From positions 1 to 42,470 of IMG/VR virus record IMGVR_UViG_3300005753_000163: 42,470 nt of DNA, one strand, 5' to 3'. The notes below the pieces were generated by a model, which ran no database searches, was not told the origin of the DNA, and worked only from the letters and a program-made list of their open reading frames with translations. The position numbers were made by a program, and so were the translations under genes. Of this stretch, positions 25,245-32,562 are shown one piece after another. Origin of the DNA: a virus. Every line of letters starts with the position of its first letter. The first letter of the stretch is position 1.

Positions 25245-25595
25245 CTATAAATCTTCCCTCCCAAATTCATCCATAAAATCACCTATCGTCTCTTTTATCT
25301 CTTTACTGTCACCCCATGTTCGTACAATACCGTGAGATATCATATTTAGATGTATGTTTAATGCTGTTATAATAATCTCCTTTTTTCTTAACGCCCGCCT
25401 TTTTGGAATCTTATAATTTTGATCAACAATAATCCAATGTCGTATTTTAGGATTGTTAAATTCATGCGTAATCTCTCTAGCTATTTTTTTTGCTACCGCC
25501 ACAGACATTGGTGGCAGATTCACGTAAAATTCTCTATGGTTGTTTCCATCAACCTCCACAATTATATATTTTTTTAATCCTCGCTCAATTTCCAT
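25245..25595 (-). CDS. Hypothetical protein (116 aa)
   Basis: An AT-rich gene upstream of terminase with a good AGGTGA ribosome site. The protein is basic and lacks a signal or membrane segment; a conserved-looking VYVNLPPMSVAVAKKIAREI-type helix is absent from any family I know (visible as FYVNLPPMSVAVAKKIA). Function unknown. Confidence 0.55.
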   Translation of the reverse strand: MEIERGLKKYIIVEVDGNNHREFYVNLPPMSVAVAKKIAREITHEFNNPKIRHWIIVDQNYKIPKRRALRKKEIIITALNIHLNMISHGIVRTWGDSKEIKETIGDFMDEFGREDL

Positions 25596-25623
25596 TTTTC
25601 ACCTCTATTTATTAAATACCCTT

Positions 25624-25695
25624 TCAATCGTCTTCACCAAAGTTTTTTGGGTCATATCCAGATGGTTTTGGTATATCACTCCTATCTGCTGTCAT
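25624..25695 (-). CDS. Possible tiny ORF (23 aa)
   Basis: An ATG overlapping the end of the upstream gene opens a 23-codon frame ending at 25624-25626 (ends FGEDD). No independent ribosome site is visible. It fills an otherwise empty stretch between two genes, but I cannot tell it from chance. Confidence 0.2.
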   Translation of the reverse strand: MTADRSDIPKPSGYDPKNFGEDD

Positions 25696-25873
25696 TGTTA
25701 CCCACATCCATCCATGCGTAGGATTTTTCAACACCCCAATCATCAGGCAGAACGGCATACTTCGTCGCCTCAGCGTCCATATTGCTGATATTCAACTTGT
25801 CTTGGTCGCTCAAAATAATCATCATCGGCGTGCTGTCATCGTCATAGAACTCGTTTCCTATTTTGATTTTCAT
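25682..25873 (-). CDS. Small phage protein translated from an internal start (63 aa)
   Basis: ATG at 25873 is preceded by AGAGGA six bases upstream, a better ribosome site than that of the outer frame. The 63-residue product (MKIKIGNEFYD) corresponds to the full length of a small phage protein family of unknown function. It probably represents the functional unit of this locus. Confidence 0.55.
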   Translation of the reverse strand: MKIKIGNEFYDDDSTPMMIILSDQDKLNISNMDAEATKYAVLPDDWGVEKSYAWMDVGNNDSR

Positions 25874-26041
25874 GCTATTTCCTCTTTTTACAAAAATGCC
25901 CTCTCGATCTGCTTCCCTATTACAGAAATGTGGTACCTTCTCTATCGGTTTTTCAAGAAGTGACGCCACACATGCTCTAAAACAATCACCGTACATTCCA
26001 TTGTCCGGGTTATGGATAATTGTTTGCTTCACCGGTTTCAC
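25682..26041 (-). CDS. Fused small phage protein (119 aa)
   Basis: Residues 1-56 (MKPVKQTIIHN, then GDCFRACVASLLE and KVPHF) match the start of a recognisable phage family of longer proteins beginning NxxGDCFRxCIASLL. Residues 57-119 (MKIKIGNEFYDDDS, IILSDQDKLNISNM) match an independent small phage protein family that normally starts at this Met. The two are joined in one frame, so the first appears truncated by deletion and read into the second. The internal Met has its own ribosome site. Confidence 0.6.
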   Translation of the reverse strand: MKPVKQTIIHNPDNGMYGDCFRACVASLLEKPIEKVPHFCNREADREGIFVKRGNSMKIKIGNEFYDDDSTPMMIILSDQDKLNISNMDAEATKYAVLPDDWGVEKSYAWMDVGNNDSR

Positions 26042-26043
26042 GC

Positions 26044-26589
26044 TTACACCTCCGCGACTTTCTTTCTAATAACCGCTTCGCTATACATTTCTTTCAGCAG
26101 TTTTCTACATTCAGTTTTCGTGGTAATGACTATTGGTGCCCTACCCTTCCAGGTGGCAAATGTTTCTGTTTCCGCCTTCGTGAGTTTCTGCGCGCTCATG
26201 GGCTGCTCTGAATCTTTGATTTCAACACGTTGATCGATTCCGAGATAACCCACGATGCCGTCCAGGCAACCCGGGATCTGGTGGGTGTGCTGGAATGACG
26301 CGCCCAAGGCACGAATGTACTCAACAAGTTCCGGTTGATTTCTATCTATCCGTGCTGCATATCTTCTGCCCATTTGTTTTTTTCTCGCTAAACATTCTGC
26401 TAATGAAAATTTATGGCTATCGGTATCAAACGTCACAATTCCACACTTTCTCATGTGCTCAAGCTTTTTCTGAATCACAGGGACCGGGTACCGTAAACAC
26501 TGTCCCCGCTGATGGATTTCCGTGGCGGTCGTGGGCTCGTTGATGCCTCGCATCACTGTGATAATCTGAGTCACTGCGGTTTGGTCCAT
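26044..26589 (-). CDS. VRR-NUC-like nuclease with winged-helix N-terminus (181 aa)
   Basis: Residues 1-75 resemble a winged helix (TATEIHQRG, VIQKKLEHMRKCGIV). Residues 75-181 (ARIDRNQPELVEYIRALG, GCLDGIVGYLG, RVEIKDSEQP) follow the VRR-NUC/PD-(D/E)xK pattern with the catalytic D in LDGIVG and E-x-K in VEIK. Related phage enzymes are Holliday-junction or structure-specific nucleases acting in late DNA processing. It directly precedes the C5 methyltransferase in coding order downstream. Confidence 0.75.
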   Translation of the reverse strand: MDQTAVTQIITVMRGINEPTTATEIHQRGQCLRYPVPVIQKKLEHMRKCGIVTFDTDSHKFSLAECLARKKQMGRRYAARIDRNQPELVEYIRALGASFQHTHQIPGCLDGIVGYLGIDQRVEIKDSEQPMSAQKLTKAETETFATWKGRAPIVITTKTECRKLLKEMYSEAVIRKKVAEV

Positions 26590-27702
26590 TTAACTACCGG
26601 TTAAAATGCGCCATGCTGTTGCAACCACTGCTGGTACCTGCCCATTTCCAAGGGATTTAAGTTTGTCCACCCGATGGGCCACAACATCAACTCCTCTACA
26701 AATGAAGGGTTCAGATGTAATTTCCCGATATCCGTTCCCCTGAATTGGTTTCTCCCTCCCCATTCGTCCAGTCTCCCCACTTGATGATGAGTGCATGCCG
26801 ATGGAGTTGGTAGCATGCTTCTGGCTAATACCGTTTCCAGGTTTGGATTTTTCGCTTGTGCGGTTTTCTCCGTAATTGCCGCTGACATTGCCTGATTCGA
26901 TCTTGGAGTTGGCAATAGTTCCCGTTTTAAATGTTCTTCCAACCTCACACCTCTTTTTGATTTGTGTGCCCTGGCTTCCAGTCTGCGGGTTGAAGTTCCT
27001 TTGTAATCCGTTCTTGTGGGCGTCGGTACCATTTTGTGGAATACATGCGTTGCCAATTGCTCTTGTGAACCATTCTCCTTTCTCGTTTTTGTTCTGATCG
27101 CTCCGCTGTCGTGCGCTGATGGAGTTGGCAACAATCCAGATCCGCTTCCTTCTGTGTTGAGATCCGACATCGTCAGCTCCCAGCACACACCATTTTGCAT
27201 CAAACCCACTTTCGGCCAAGTCTCCAAGTACTCGCCCGAAATAGGAAGGGAAACAGGTTTTAAACGCAATGCGCCGAAACCATCCCGGATTTTTTGGTAT
27301 AAGCCTGACAAGCCATCGTTGAACAGGGTTAAGCAAGCCTGGGACGTTCTCCAGCAATGCGTACTTTGGTCGTACTCGGCGAATGACATCGATGGTTTCT
27401 GTCCACATATTTCTTTCGTCGTTTTCACCTGCCTGTTTTCCCGCAATGGAGAACGGCTGGCATGGGAATCCTGCGGTAATAATATCAACCAATCCCTGAT
27501 AACTTTCGGCGTACCCGTCACTGATGAATGTTTTGATATCGCCGAATATTGGAGCGTGATCGAGGATTCCATCTTCGATCCGTTGCCTGATAACTCGTTG
27601 ACAGTAATCATCGTATTCAACATATCCAACATGTGTAAAACCTAATAGTTTTGTTCCCAACAAACCACCACCCGCGCCACTGAACAGACTAAGCTCCCTC
27701 AT
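26590..27702 (-). CDS. dcm: DNA cytosine-5 methyltransferase (370 aa)
   Basis: Motif I LFSGAGGGL is at residues 6-14, the catalytic GFPCQPFS with Cys81 at 78-85, motif VI ENV at 118-120, motif VIII QHRRKRIW near 195, and the C-terminal SLGNGQVPAVVATAW of motif X. The enzyme methylates cytosine at C5. The start at 27702 overlaps the HTH gene stop (ATGA); an in-frame upstream Met is less likely. No cognate endonuclease is seen, so it probably protects phage DNA. A second frame runs through almost the whole gene. Confidence 0.9.
   Translation of the reverse strand: MRELSLFSGAGGGLLGTKLLGFTHVGYVEYDDYCQRVIRQRIEDGILDHAPIFGDIKTFISDGYAESYQGLVDIITAGFPCQPFSIAGKQAGENDERNMWTETIDVIRRVRPKYALLENVPGLLNPVQRWLVRLIPKNPGWFRRIAFKTCFPSYFGRVLGDLAESGFDAKWCVLGADDVGSQHRRKRIWIVANSISARQRSDQNKNEKGEWFTRAIGNACIPQNGTDAHKNGLQRNFNPQTGSQGTQIKKRCEVGRTFKTGTIANSKIESGNVSGNYGENRTSEKSKPGNGISQKHATNSIGMHSSSSGETGRMGREKPIQGNGYREITSEPFICRGVDVVAHRVDKLKSLGNGQVPAVVATAWRILTGS
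26601..27632 (-). CDS. Overprinted reading frame inside the C5 methyltransferase (343 aa)
   Basis: A 343-codon frame is open through most of dcm. Its translation has the ordered motifs CWRTSQACL (93-101), ETWPKVGLMQNG (137-148), four LPTP-like repeats (168, 202, 240, 274), and a closing LNPSFVEELMLWPIGWTNL. Proteins with this pattern are often predicted within phage dcm loci. Part follows from dcm codon conservation (ENV pairs with WRTSQ). The VPTP repeat at 202 matches no dcm motif. Whether it is translated is unknown. Confidence 0.35.
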   Translation of the reverse strand: MLDMLNTMITVNELSGNGSKMESSITLQYSAISKHSSVTGTPKVIRDWLILLPQDSHASRSPLRENRQVKTTKEICGQKPSMSFAEYDQSTHCWRTSQACLTLFNDGLSGLYQKIRDGFGALRLKPVSLPISGEYLETWPKVGLMQNGVCWELTMSDLNTEGSGSGLLPTPSAHDSGAIRTKTRKENGSQEQLATHVFHKMVPTPTRTDYKGTSTRRLEARAHKSKRGVRLEEHLKRELLPTPRSNQAMSAAITEKTAQAKNPNLETVLARSMLPTPSACTHHQVGRLDEWGGRNQFRGTDIGKLHLNPSFVEELMLWPIGWTNLNPLEMGRYQQWLQQHGAF

Positions 27703-27890
27703 ATCCGCGTTCGATGCGTCGCAATATCGCGTGCAGTTGAGATCCCGCATTCAAATTTTGCGGCGAGCTTTCTATAACCCACCCCGTGCTCATCGTGCAG
27801 TTCACGCATTAACACCACATCCTGGTTGCTAAGTTTTGTTCTTGGATGCTGCTCACCGTAGCGACGGCCTTTTTTTATATAGTTGCTCAT
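27699..27890 (-). CDS. Small helix-turn-helix protein (63 aa)
   Basis: The second half (LSNQDVVLMRELHDEHGVGYRKLAAKFECGISTARDI) has a resolvase-like helix-turn-helix with core YRKLAAKFECGISTARDI. Its ATG overlaps the upstream stop in ATGA and it is coupled to dcm. It may recognise DNA for the methyltransferase or regulate it. Confidence 0.55.
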   Translation of the reverse strand: MSNYIKKGRRYGEQHPRTKLSNQDVVLMRELHDEHGVGYRKLAAKFECGISTARDIATHRTRI

Positions 27891-28231
27891 TTGGTTGCAC
27901 CCCGCTCATTGGCACTCATCGTGCGCCACGCTTCAAGCTTCGCCTGCGCGGCAACGAGCAGAAATTTGTGCTTTTCTTCTTCCTCTACCGAGATTTTTAT
28001 CGCACTCAATATATCCAAATAATCTTGATGTGCGTACGCGTAAGATTCTCTAGTTTTATCTGTAACTCTTTCGCCTGGGCTTGAAGGGCAGTCTCGTTGC
28101 AGCATCGCTTTTTTACTTTTTCTGAACTGGTCGAAATACACACGCTCCGATTTCGCTTTTGCGTAAACGCTAGCTGCATCCCGTATATAATCTAAACACC
28201 GAATAGCTTCCTCATCTGTGATCGTATACAT
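27887..28231 (-). CDS. Hypothetical helical protein (114 aa)
   Basis: A helical, charged protein (YIRDAASVYAKAKSERVY; C-terminal AQAKLEAWRTMSANERGATK) resembling small phage proteins found near replication genes. ATG 28231 is placed nine bases after AGGAG and directly after the upstream stop; ATG 28240 and ATG 28258 are less well placed. Function unknown. Confidence 0.55.
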   Translation of the reverse strand: MYTITDEEAIRCLDYIRDAASVYAKAKSERVYFDQFRKSKKAMLQRDCPSSPGERVTDKTRESYAYAHQDYLDILSAIKISVEEEEKHKFLLVAAQAKLEAWRTMSANERGATK

Positions 28232-28232
28232 A

Positions 28233-29012
28233 TTACTCATCTCCTTTTTCGCTGTCATTAATGATGTTTTCTATTTGTTTCAGTCCTGAAATAGATGATT
28301 TAATAATGATTTTTAGATCACTTGGGATGTTTCTTTTTATCTCGTTTAGTTTTTCTCTCACCTGCCAAGTAGACGGAAGGTTATTTTTGTCGAGTCCAAT
28401 ATCTGATATCGTGTCTCTTATAAATCCCAGTCTATCTATCTTCTGCTCTAGCGTTTTATTAAGCGATTCTACTTCGAATATTTTCTTATCCATCTCTTCC
28501 TTAAGAGATCTTGAGACAGACCGCCCCAGCGCAACATTAATCTTTTTTTGTTTAACCCAATCCGCCCAGAATTTTTCTTTACTCTTTGGTTCATATTCTG
28601 CATCCACCCTCACCCTAGACATTAGTATGTAACGGTAGAGGTCTTCAGGTATGGTAACGTCCTCGTGTTTTGCTTTCCGCTTTATGAATAAACGGGATCC
28701 CGTCTTACTAACCCACATCAAACCAGCCCTTTCCGGTAATTCTTCTGGCTGTATTAACCCGTGAGGACAAACGAAATAAAATTGATTACAGTAATCTAGA
28801 TATCCTCGCCACTTTTCATCCCGTAAAAAATCAGATCTGGAAACCTTCACCTCATAACCTATTGTCAATGGGTGCCTCCATGATTTTTTCATTACCCACG
28901 CATCAAGGCGGAGGTGAGCACAATCATGTGTCGGCCCGTTTTTGCACTCTCTAACAAACACATCATCCCTATGCTTAACAGACAGTAATTTCACTATCTC
29001 ATTAGCGTTCAA
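28233..29012 (-). CDS. MmcB-like DNA repair/nuclease-fold protein (259 aa)
   Basis: The N-terminal 120 residues (RLDAWVMKKSW, GYEVKVSRSDFLRD) match MmcB-family or PD-(D/E)xK proteins with D..E.K geometry. MmcB is an SOS-induced alpha-proteobacterial repair protein. The C-terminal ~120 residues are Lys/Glu-rich coiled coil. Its TTG start overlaps the TGA of the adenine methyltransferase. It may trim or protect phage DNA; the assignment is to fold and family. Confidence 0.65.
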   Translation of the reverse strand: MNANEIVKLLSVKHRDDVFVRECKNGPTHDCAHLRLDAWVMKKSWRHPLTIGYEVKVSRSDFLRDEKWRGYLDYCNQFYFVCPHGLIQPEELPERAGLMWVSKTGSRLFIKRKAKHEDVTIPEDLYRYILMSRVRVDAEYEPKSKEKFWADWVKQKKINVALGRSVSRSLKEEMDKKIFEVESLNKTLEQKIDRLGFIRDTISDIGLDKNNLPSTWQVREKLNEIKRNIPSDLKIIIKSSISGLKQIENIINDSEKGDE

Positions 29013-29773
29013 AACAACTTACCTTGTGAATGCGCGTAGCTGATCCGTTCGCATGCCGCATCAAAATACTTGGGATCTTTCTCAATACCGATAAAGTTTC
29101 TATCGTGGTTTGCGCACGCCACGCCTGTAGTTCCGCCGCCCATGAATGGATCTAGAACAATCTCGTCCTCATCTGAAAATAGTGTCACCAACTCATTCAT
29201 GAGCCGGATCGGTTTTTGTGTTGGGTGGAATTTTGGGTGATTACTGTCCCGGTTTGGGATGATAAATACGCCGCGCTTCCCGCCACCATTCCACGTAGAC
29301 CGCCCTCCCACGCACCAGCTCGCCACAACGCTCTCATAACCCATACCCGGGCGATCACCAGTGAACTGCGGCGCGCCGTCAGGTTTCACCCACACCATTG
29401 AACGTTTGTATTTAGCCCCGGCAGTCTGGTGTGAGTCTCGCCAAAGGGCTACCGCTTCCGCCTGGCAGAACGTTAACAACCATCCCGAGCACGCCCGGAC
29501 CATTTCTTTCGAGACATCATCACGTAGTTGGTTTGTGAGCCTATCGAAGTCAAGTGCGCCATATTCAAGCGTCCTAGCACCACTGATCTGTTTACCACGC
29601 AACCGCCTACCATTTGTGTGCGCTTCCTGCTCGTAGGGTGGATCGGTGATGACTGCATGCACCGATTTATCTTCCAGCGTCGGCAGGATGTCCATGCAAT
29701 CGCCGCAATAGAGTAATGCATTTCCGATTTTTACCGGCTCCAGCGTCACGATGTAATCTGATTCAAGCATTCT
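29009..29773 (-). CDS. N6-adenine/N4-cytosine DNA methyltransferase (254 aa)
   Basis: DPPY is at residues 43-46 (ITDPPYEQE), HPTQKP near 195, and the SAM-binding DPFMGGGTTGVA near 218. DPPY before FxGGGT is the beta-class order of amino-methyltransferases. The target base cannot be told from this alone. ATG 29773 has a GGTGG site and overlaps the upstream stop. It is a second orphan methyltransferase of the phage. Confidence 0.85.
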   Translation of the reverse strand, partial: RMLESDYIVTLEPVKIGNALLYCGDCMDILPTLEDKSVHAVITDPPYEQEAHTNGRRLRGKQISGARTLEYGALDFDRLTNQLRDDVSKEMVRACSGWLLTFCQAEAVALWRDSHQTAGAKYKRSMVWVKPDGAPQFTGDRPGMGYESVVASWCVGGRSTWNGGGKRGVFIIPNRDSNHPKFHPTQKPIRLMNELVTLFSDEDEIVLDPFMGGGTTGVACANHDRNFIGIEKDPKYFDAACERISYAHSQGKLF

Positions 29774-30032
29774 TCCACCCATATTTTTTTCGAACCGCTG
29801 TGCGTAGCGCTGTGCGTTTGATTGATATCGGATCTTCCTTGTACAGCCTGTCGAAAAGATACGCTGCCGGATTCTCTCCGGGGCTTTCCGAGTAATCCCC
29901 GCCGTTGGCAGCGTATTGCCTGAACATTTTACACAACAATAAATTATCCCTGCACTGTTTTTTGTTGTTGCATTTACCACAGGGAGAGACGCCGACAAAA
30001 CCTGGCGCAGATGGTGGTCGGTTGTATTTCAC
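29763..30032 (-). CDS. Small Cys-rich phage protein (89 aa)
   Basis: Residues 18-35 contain CGKCNNKKQCRDNLLLC, a four-Cys cluster suggestive of a zinc site. It overlaps the methyltransferase start by 11 bases and the replication gene by 4. The rest (NGGDYSESPGENPAAYLFDRLYKED) is typical of small phage accessory proteins. Function unknown. Confidence 0.55.
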   Translation of the reverse strand: MKYNRPPSAPGFVGVSPCGKCNNKKQCRDNLLLCKMFRQYAANGGDYSESPGENPAAYLFDRLYKEDPISIKRTALRTAVRKKYGWKNA

Positions 30033-30529
30033 GTTAAACCTCCGTCACTATTTGGTTTTCGTTTAACATTTAACTTTTCACGCATCGCGGCGATCCCTGA
30101 TGTAGCAGATTGTTTTCGGCGCGCCTTATCCTTGTCGTTTTCAAGCAGATGTTCCGGTCTTTTTTCCTGCCGATAACACTCCGGCACGTAATCGAGTCCG
30201 AAACCGTTTTTCATTTTCCCAAGGCACGTTTTCCTGAATTCGGGCAGTGACGGAGGCCAATCGCCATCCCAGGCGCTGAGTCCGATTTTTATTTGATCGC
30301 CAGTCACTCCCGTCAGCCCGTCAGCCCATTCGCTCACTGCGATTTCCTCGATCCCGGTCATAGCAGATGTCCACTTGTGCCCGTACCGTGATTGCATTCG
30401 TTTGAAAATCGCAGCAACCCAGACACTAGAAACTCTCCCCTCCCGCGATTGCCGCGGCTGCGATTTCGTCGAGTTTGTCTGAATGTCGCTGTGCGCTGCC
30501 CCGGTTATCGTGTTGATTTGTTTTGCCAT
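30029..30529 (-). CDS. Replication protein P-like / helicase loader (166 aa)
   Basis: The segment VWVAAIFKRMQSRYGHKW ... WADGLTGVTGDQIKIGLSAW ... WPPSLPEFRKTCLG (spaced) is the phage lambda P-like helicase-loader pattern. It overlaps the preceding initiator gene by 104 bases in a different frame. An AGGA ribosome site is seven bases before the ATG. Together they probably recruit host DnaB to the phage origin. Confidence 0.7.
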   Translation of the reverse strand: MAKQINTITGAAHSDIQTNSTKSQPRQSREGRVSSVWVAAIFKRMQSRYGHKWTSAMTGIEEIAVSEWADGLTGVTGDQIKIGLSAWDGDWPPSLPEFRKTCLGKMKNGFGLDYVPECYRQEKRPEHLLENDKDKARRKQSATSGIAAMREKLNVKRKPNSDGGLT

Positions 30530-31256
30530 GTAACGGTCCTTGGTCTTGCACTCTCGTCAGCCAGCTGGCGACGAATCGTGAAATTCCCCTTTTCGTTTTT
30601 CGCTTAGTGGGATTGGATTGGCACCACGCAAGCATGTTTCGTAGCTGCTGTGGTACGTCCACCGATGGGAACAACGCGGCCCACTCTCGCACCTGGTCGT
30701 TCGTTACGGGGTATTTCTCCCCGGTGTTCAGCAGGAGGTCGATAAATTTGTCCGGTGGTTTTTTTGGGCTTTGCGGTGGAGGATCTGTCTCTGTCTCTGT
30801 CTCTGTCTCTGTCTTACAGAGAGGCCCTGTTACACTTTTCGTTTCAACCGTTACGCCAGCCGTTACATCACCGTTACAATTCTTCTTTTGTAACGTTACA
30901 TCACCGTCACAATTTTTTTTCTTCTTATTTTTCCTATGCTTACGCACACGGTCATTTGAGTCGTCAGATTTAAATTGCCGCTTGTCCCATGACACTATTC
31001 GCAGGTTTCCACTTTCAAGTTCTTCAATCAACCCCCTGGATTCGAGCTCTTTTAGGTCCTCTTCGGCATTATTCTTCCGCATCACCCAGTTACTGTTTTC
31101 GTATGTAACGTTACACTCACCGTTACGGTAACGGTCGTCTTCGCATTTCTTGGCGTTACATAGTAGCTCCACCCAGACGCGAAATGCAGAGTCCGTCAGC
31201 GTTCCTATTTTTGGATCGTCCGGCAGATCAGAATATAGTCGGAGCCATTTAGCCAT
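30426..31256 (-). CDS. Replisome-organizer-like protein (276 aa)
   Basis: The N-terminal domain (WLRLYSDLPDDPKIGTLTDSAFRVWVELL, core DPKIGTLTDSAFRVWVELL) is the winged-helix of phage replication organizers. A Lys/Asn linker and a Thr-Glu repeat from a hexanucleotide tract follow, then a C-terminal domain (LRNMLAWCQSNPTKRKTKRGISRFVASWL, cited by key residues). It overlaps the 102-aa upstream gene by 8 bases. It probably binds the origin and recruits the P-like loader. Confidence 0.7.
   Translation of the reverse strand: MAKWLRLYSDLPDDPKIGTLTDSAFRVWVELLCNAKKCEDDRYRNGECNVTYENSNWVMRKNNAEEDLKELESRGLIEELESGNLRIVSWDKRQFKSDDSNDRVRKHRKNKKKKNCDGDVTLQKKNCNGDVTAGVTVETKSVTGPLCKTETETETETDPPPQSPKKPPDKFIDLLLNTGEKYPVTNDQVREWAALFPSVDVPQQLRNMLAWCQSNPTKRKTKRGISRFVASWLTRVQDQGPLHGKTNQHDNRGSAQRHSDKLDEIAAAAIAGGESF
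30785..30814 (-). repeat. Five-copy hexanucleotide microsatellite (CTGTCT)5
   Basis: Five perfect CTGTCT units lie inside the organizer gene, where they encode a Thr-Glu run in a flexible linker. A six-base unit is frame-neutral, so copy-number changes alter only linker length. Confidence 0.95.
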
Positions 31257-31557
31257 GGTTTTCTTCTCCTATTTCACGGCGGACCGAGGAGGATCTGGGT
31301 ACATGTCTGGTCGTATCTCGTGGCGCCCAACCCGGTCGCCCGTCGTCAATCCGCTCAATCACATCGGCCAGCGTGAGTTTGAAACGACATTCACGGGCGC
31401 ACTTGTGCAGCGCATTGATGACCTGCTGGAACGGGTGCTGCTCAAGCTCAAGCGCCATCATCTTCACCGCTGATGTCGAAAGCGAGCAGCCGATGACCTC
31501 GACCGCCGTCGTGATGGTTTTCACCAAAACTTCGTCTTCAGTTTCCGGTTGTTTCAT
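31249..31557 (-). CDS. Phage replication-associated protein (102 aa)
   Basis: The pattern MALELEQHPFQQVINALHKCARECRFKLTLADVIERI (core INALHKCARECRFKLTLADVI) matches small proteins encoded beside phage replication initiators. Its ATG overlaps the stop of the DUF1376-like gene (ATGA) and it overlaps the organizer by 8. Mechanism unknown. Confidence 0.6.
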   Translation of the reverse strand: MKQPETEDEVLVKTITTAVEVIGCSLSTSAVKMMALELEQHPFQQVINALHKCARECRFKLTLADVIERIDDGRPGWAPRDTTRHVPRSSSVRREIGEENHG

Positions 31558-32243
31558 TTCTCCTCCCGCTCCTCTCGCATTTCGCGGATCACCTGCTCTG
31601 CCACATCGACGTTATGCGATGTTCGCTCAGCCTGTTGCGCACCGATGTTCGTCACCGGGCGATTGGTTGCCCACTGAGTGCGCAGTGATTCTGCGTCGGT
31701 TAGCAACCCATCCACAGCATGGCCCTTTTGCACGTACCAGCGGTTATCGTGCGTCAGGTAGAATCTGGCGATGTGTGGCGCTTCCTCTCTGCCAACTCGC
31801 TCGATGAATTTTTTCAACTGCCCGCTGACCTTCTGGTTTCGCACCGGCTCAGTTCCGTAGCGAGCAAAGTACCCGGCTGAATACGCCTCCCAGACCTCAG
31901 CGGTCTCGGCTGGTGGTTTTATTTTTTTTGCAGGTGATTTATTTTCATCAAGCTGACCTGCGATTTTTTCCAGCAGTTCGGTTTGTGCTGGTGGCGGTTT
32001 TTTTTCGTCAGGGTTTTGATCTTCGGGGTTTTCAGGTGACTGTGGTTGTGAATGTGATTGTGGCTGTGAATGTAGTTGTGACTGTGACTGTGTATGCAAT
32101 TGCACTGCATTTGCAGGTAGTTTGCACCCCGTTTTGTAGTAGCTACCCATCAGCAAAAGATATGCACCATGCTCTGCAAGCGACAGATGATCCGTTTTCG
32201 CCGTGTAGTCGGAAAAGTAAAATGGGAACCAGGGCTTAGCCAC
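31554..32243 (-). CDS. DUF1376/YdaU-like replication protein with shortened N-domain (229 aa)
   Basis: Residues 1-46 (WFPFYFSDYTAKTDHLSLAEHGAYLLL, core SLAEHGAYLLLM) match the start of DUF1376 proteins. The usual rest of that domain is missing and replaced by a Gln/Ser/His-rich linker (QSQSQLHSQPQSHSQPQ) encoded by degenerate CA-rich repeats. The C-terminal ~100 residues (VWEAYSAGYFARYGTEPVRN, FYLTHDNRWYV) match the conserved tail of these replication proteins. A GTG start with GGGGAG is used. An internal deletion is likely. Confidence 0.65.
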   Translation of the reverse strand: MAKPWFPFYFSDYTAKTDHLSLAEHGAYLLLMGSYYKTGCKLPANAVQLHTQSQSQLHSQPQSHSQPQSPENPEDQNPDEKKPPPAQTELLEKIAGQLDENKSPAKKIKPPAETAEVWEAYSAGYFARYGTEPVRNQKVSGQLKKFIERVGREEAPHIARFYLTHDNRWYVQKGHAVDGLLTDAESLRTQWATNRPVTNIGAQQAERTSHNVDVAEQVIREMREEREEK

Positions 32244-32247
32244 CGAA

Positions 32248-32538
32248 CTACTCCCCTTCCATCGCGTTCACGCCATCTTTTAAAAAGACCAGCATGGCGT
32301 TGTATTTCTTCTTTGGAATGCACACGGTATCGTTGGCCACCGCCTTCAATCCAAACGCCCCGAGGAACGCCTCAATGCTATCAAGCGGCACACCGGCGCC
32401 CTGGCTGGAAAAGTATTTGCCCACCGCGCTTCCGGTCAGCGGGCGCTTCAGTAGCGGCCCCATCCGTTTGGCTATCGCGTCATTATCGAGATCCTGCTCT
32501 GCCCTGATGTGCAGGATCGTGCTGCTCAATGAGCACAT
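32248..32538 (-). CDS. CII-like transcriptional activator (96 aa)
   Basis: The second gene of the rightward lytic unit, with a HTH-like LLKRPLTGSAVGKYFS and the length of lambda CII (97 aa). The call rests on position and size; there is no strong sequence match. The ATG at 32538 gives the CII-like length; an upstream frame to 32592 is less likely. Its start follows the decamer repeat array by 25 bases. Confidence 0.5.
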   Translation of the reverse strand: MCSLSSTILHIRAEQDLDNDAIAKRMGPLLKRPLTGSAVGKYFSSQGAGVPLDSIEAFLGAFGLKAVANDTVCIPKKKYNAMLVFLKDGVNAMEGE

Positions 32539-32562
32539 AGTGTATTGTCCTGTATGGGTTGT

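Noticed and set aside
27016-27645. 209-codon plus-strand frame over dcm
   Set aside because: Antisense to the methyltransferase with no family-like motifs, unlike the same-strand second frame which has repeated motifs.
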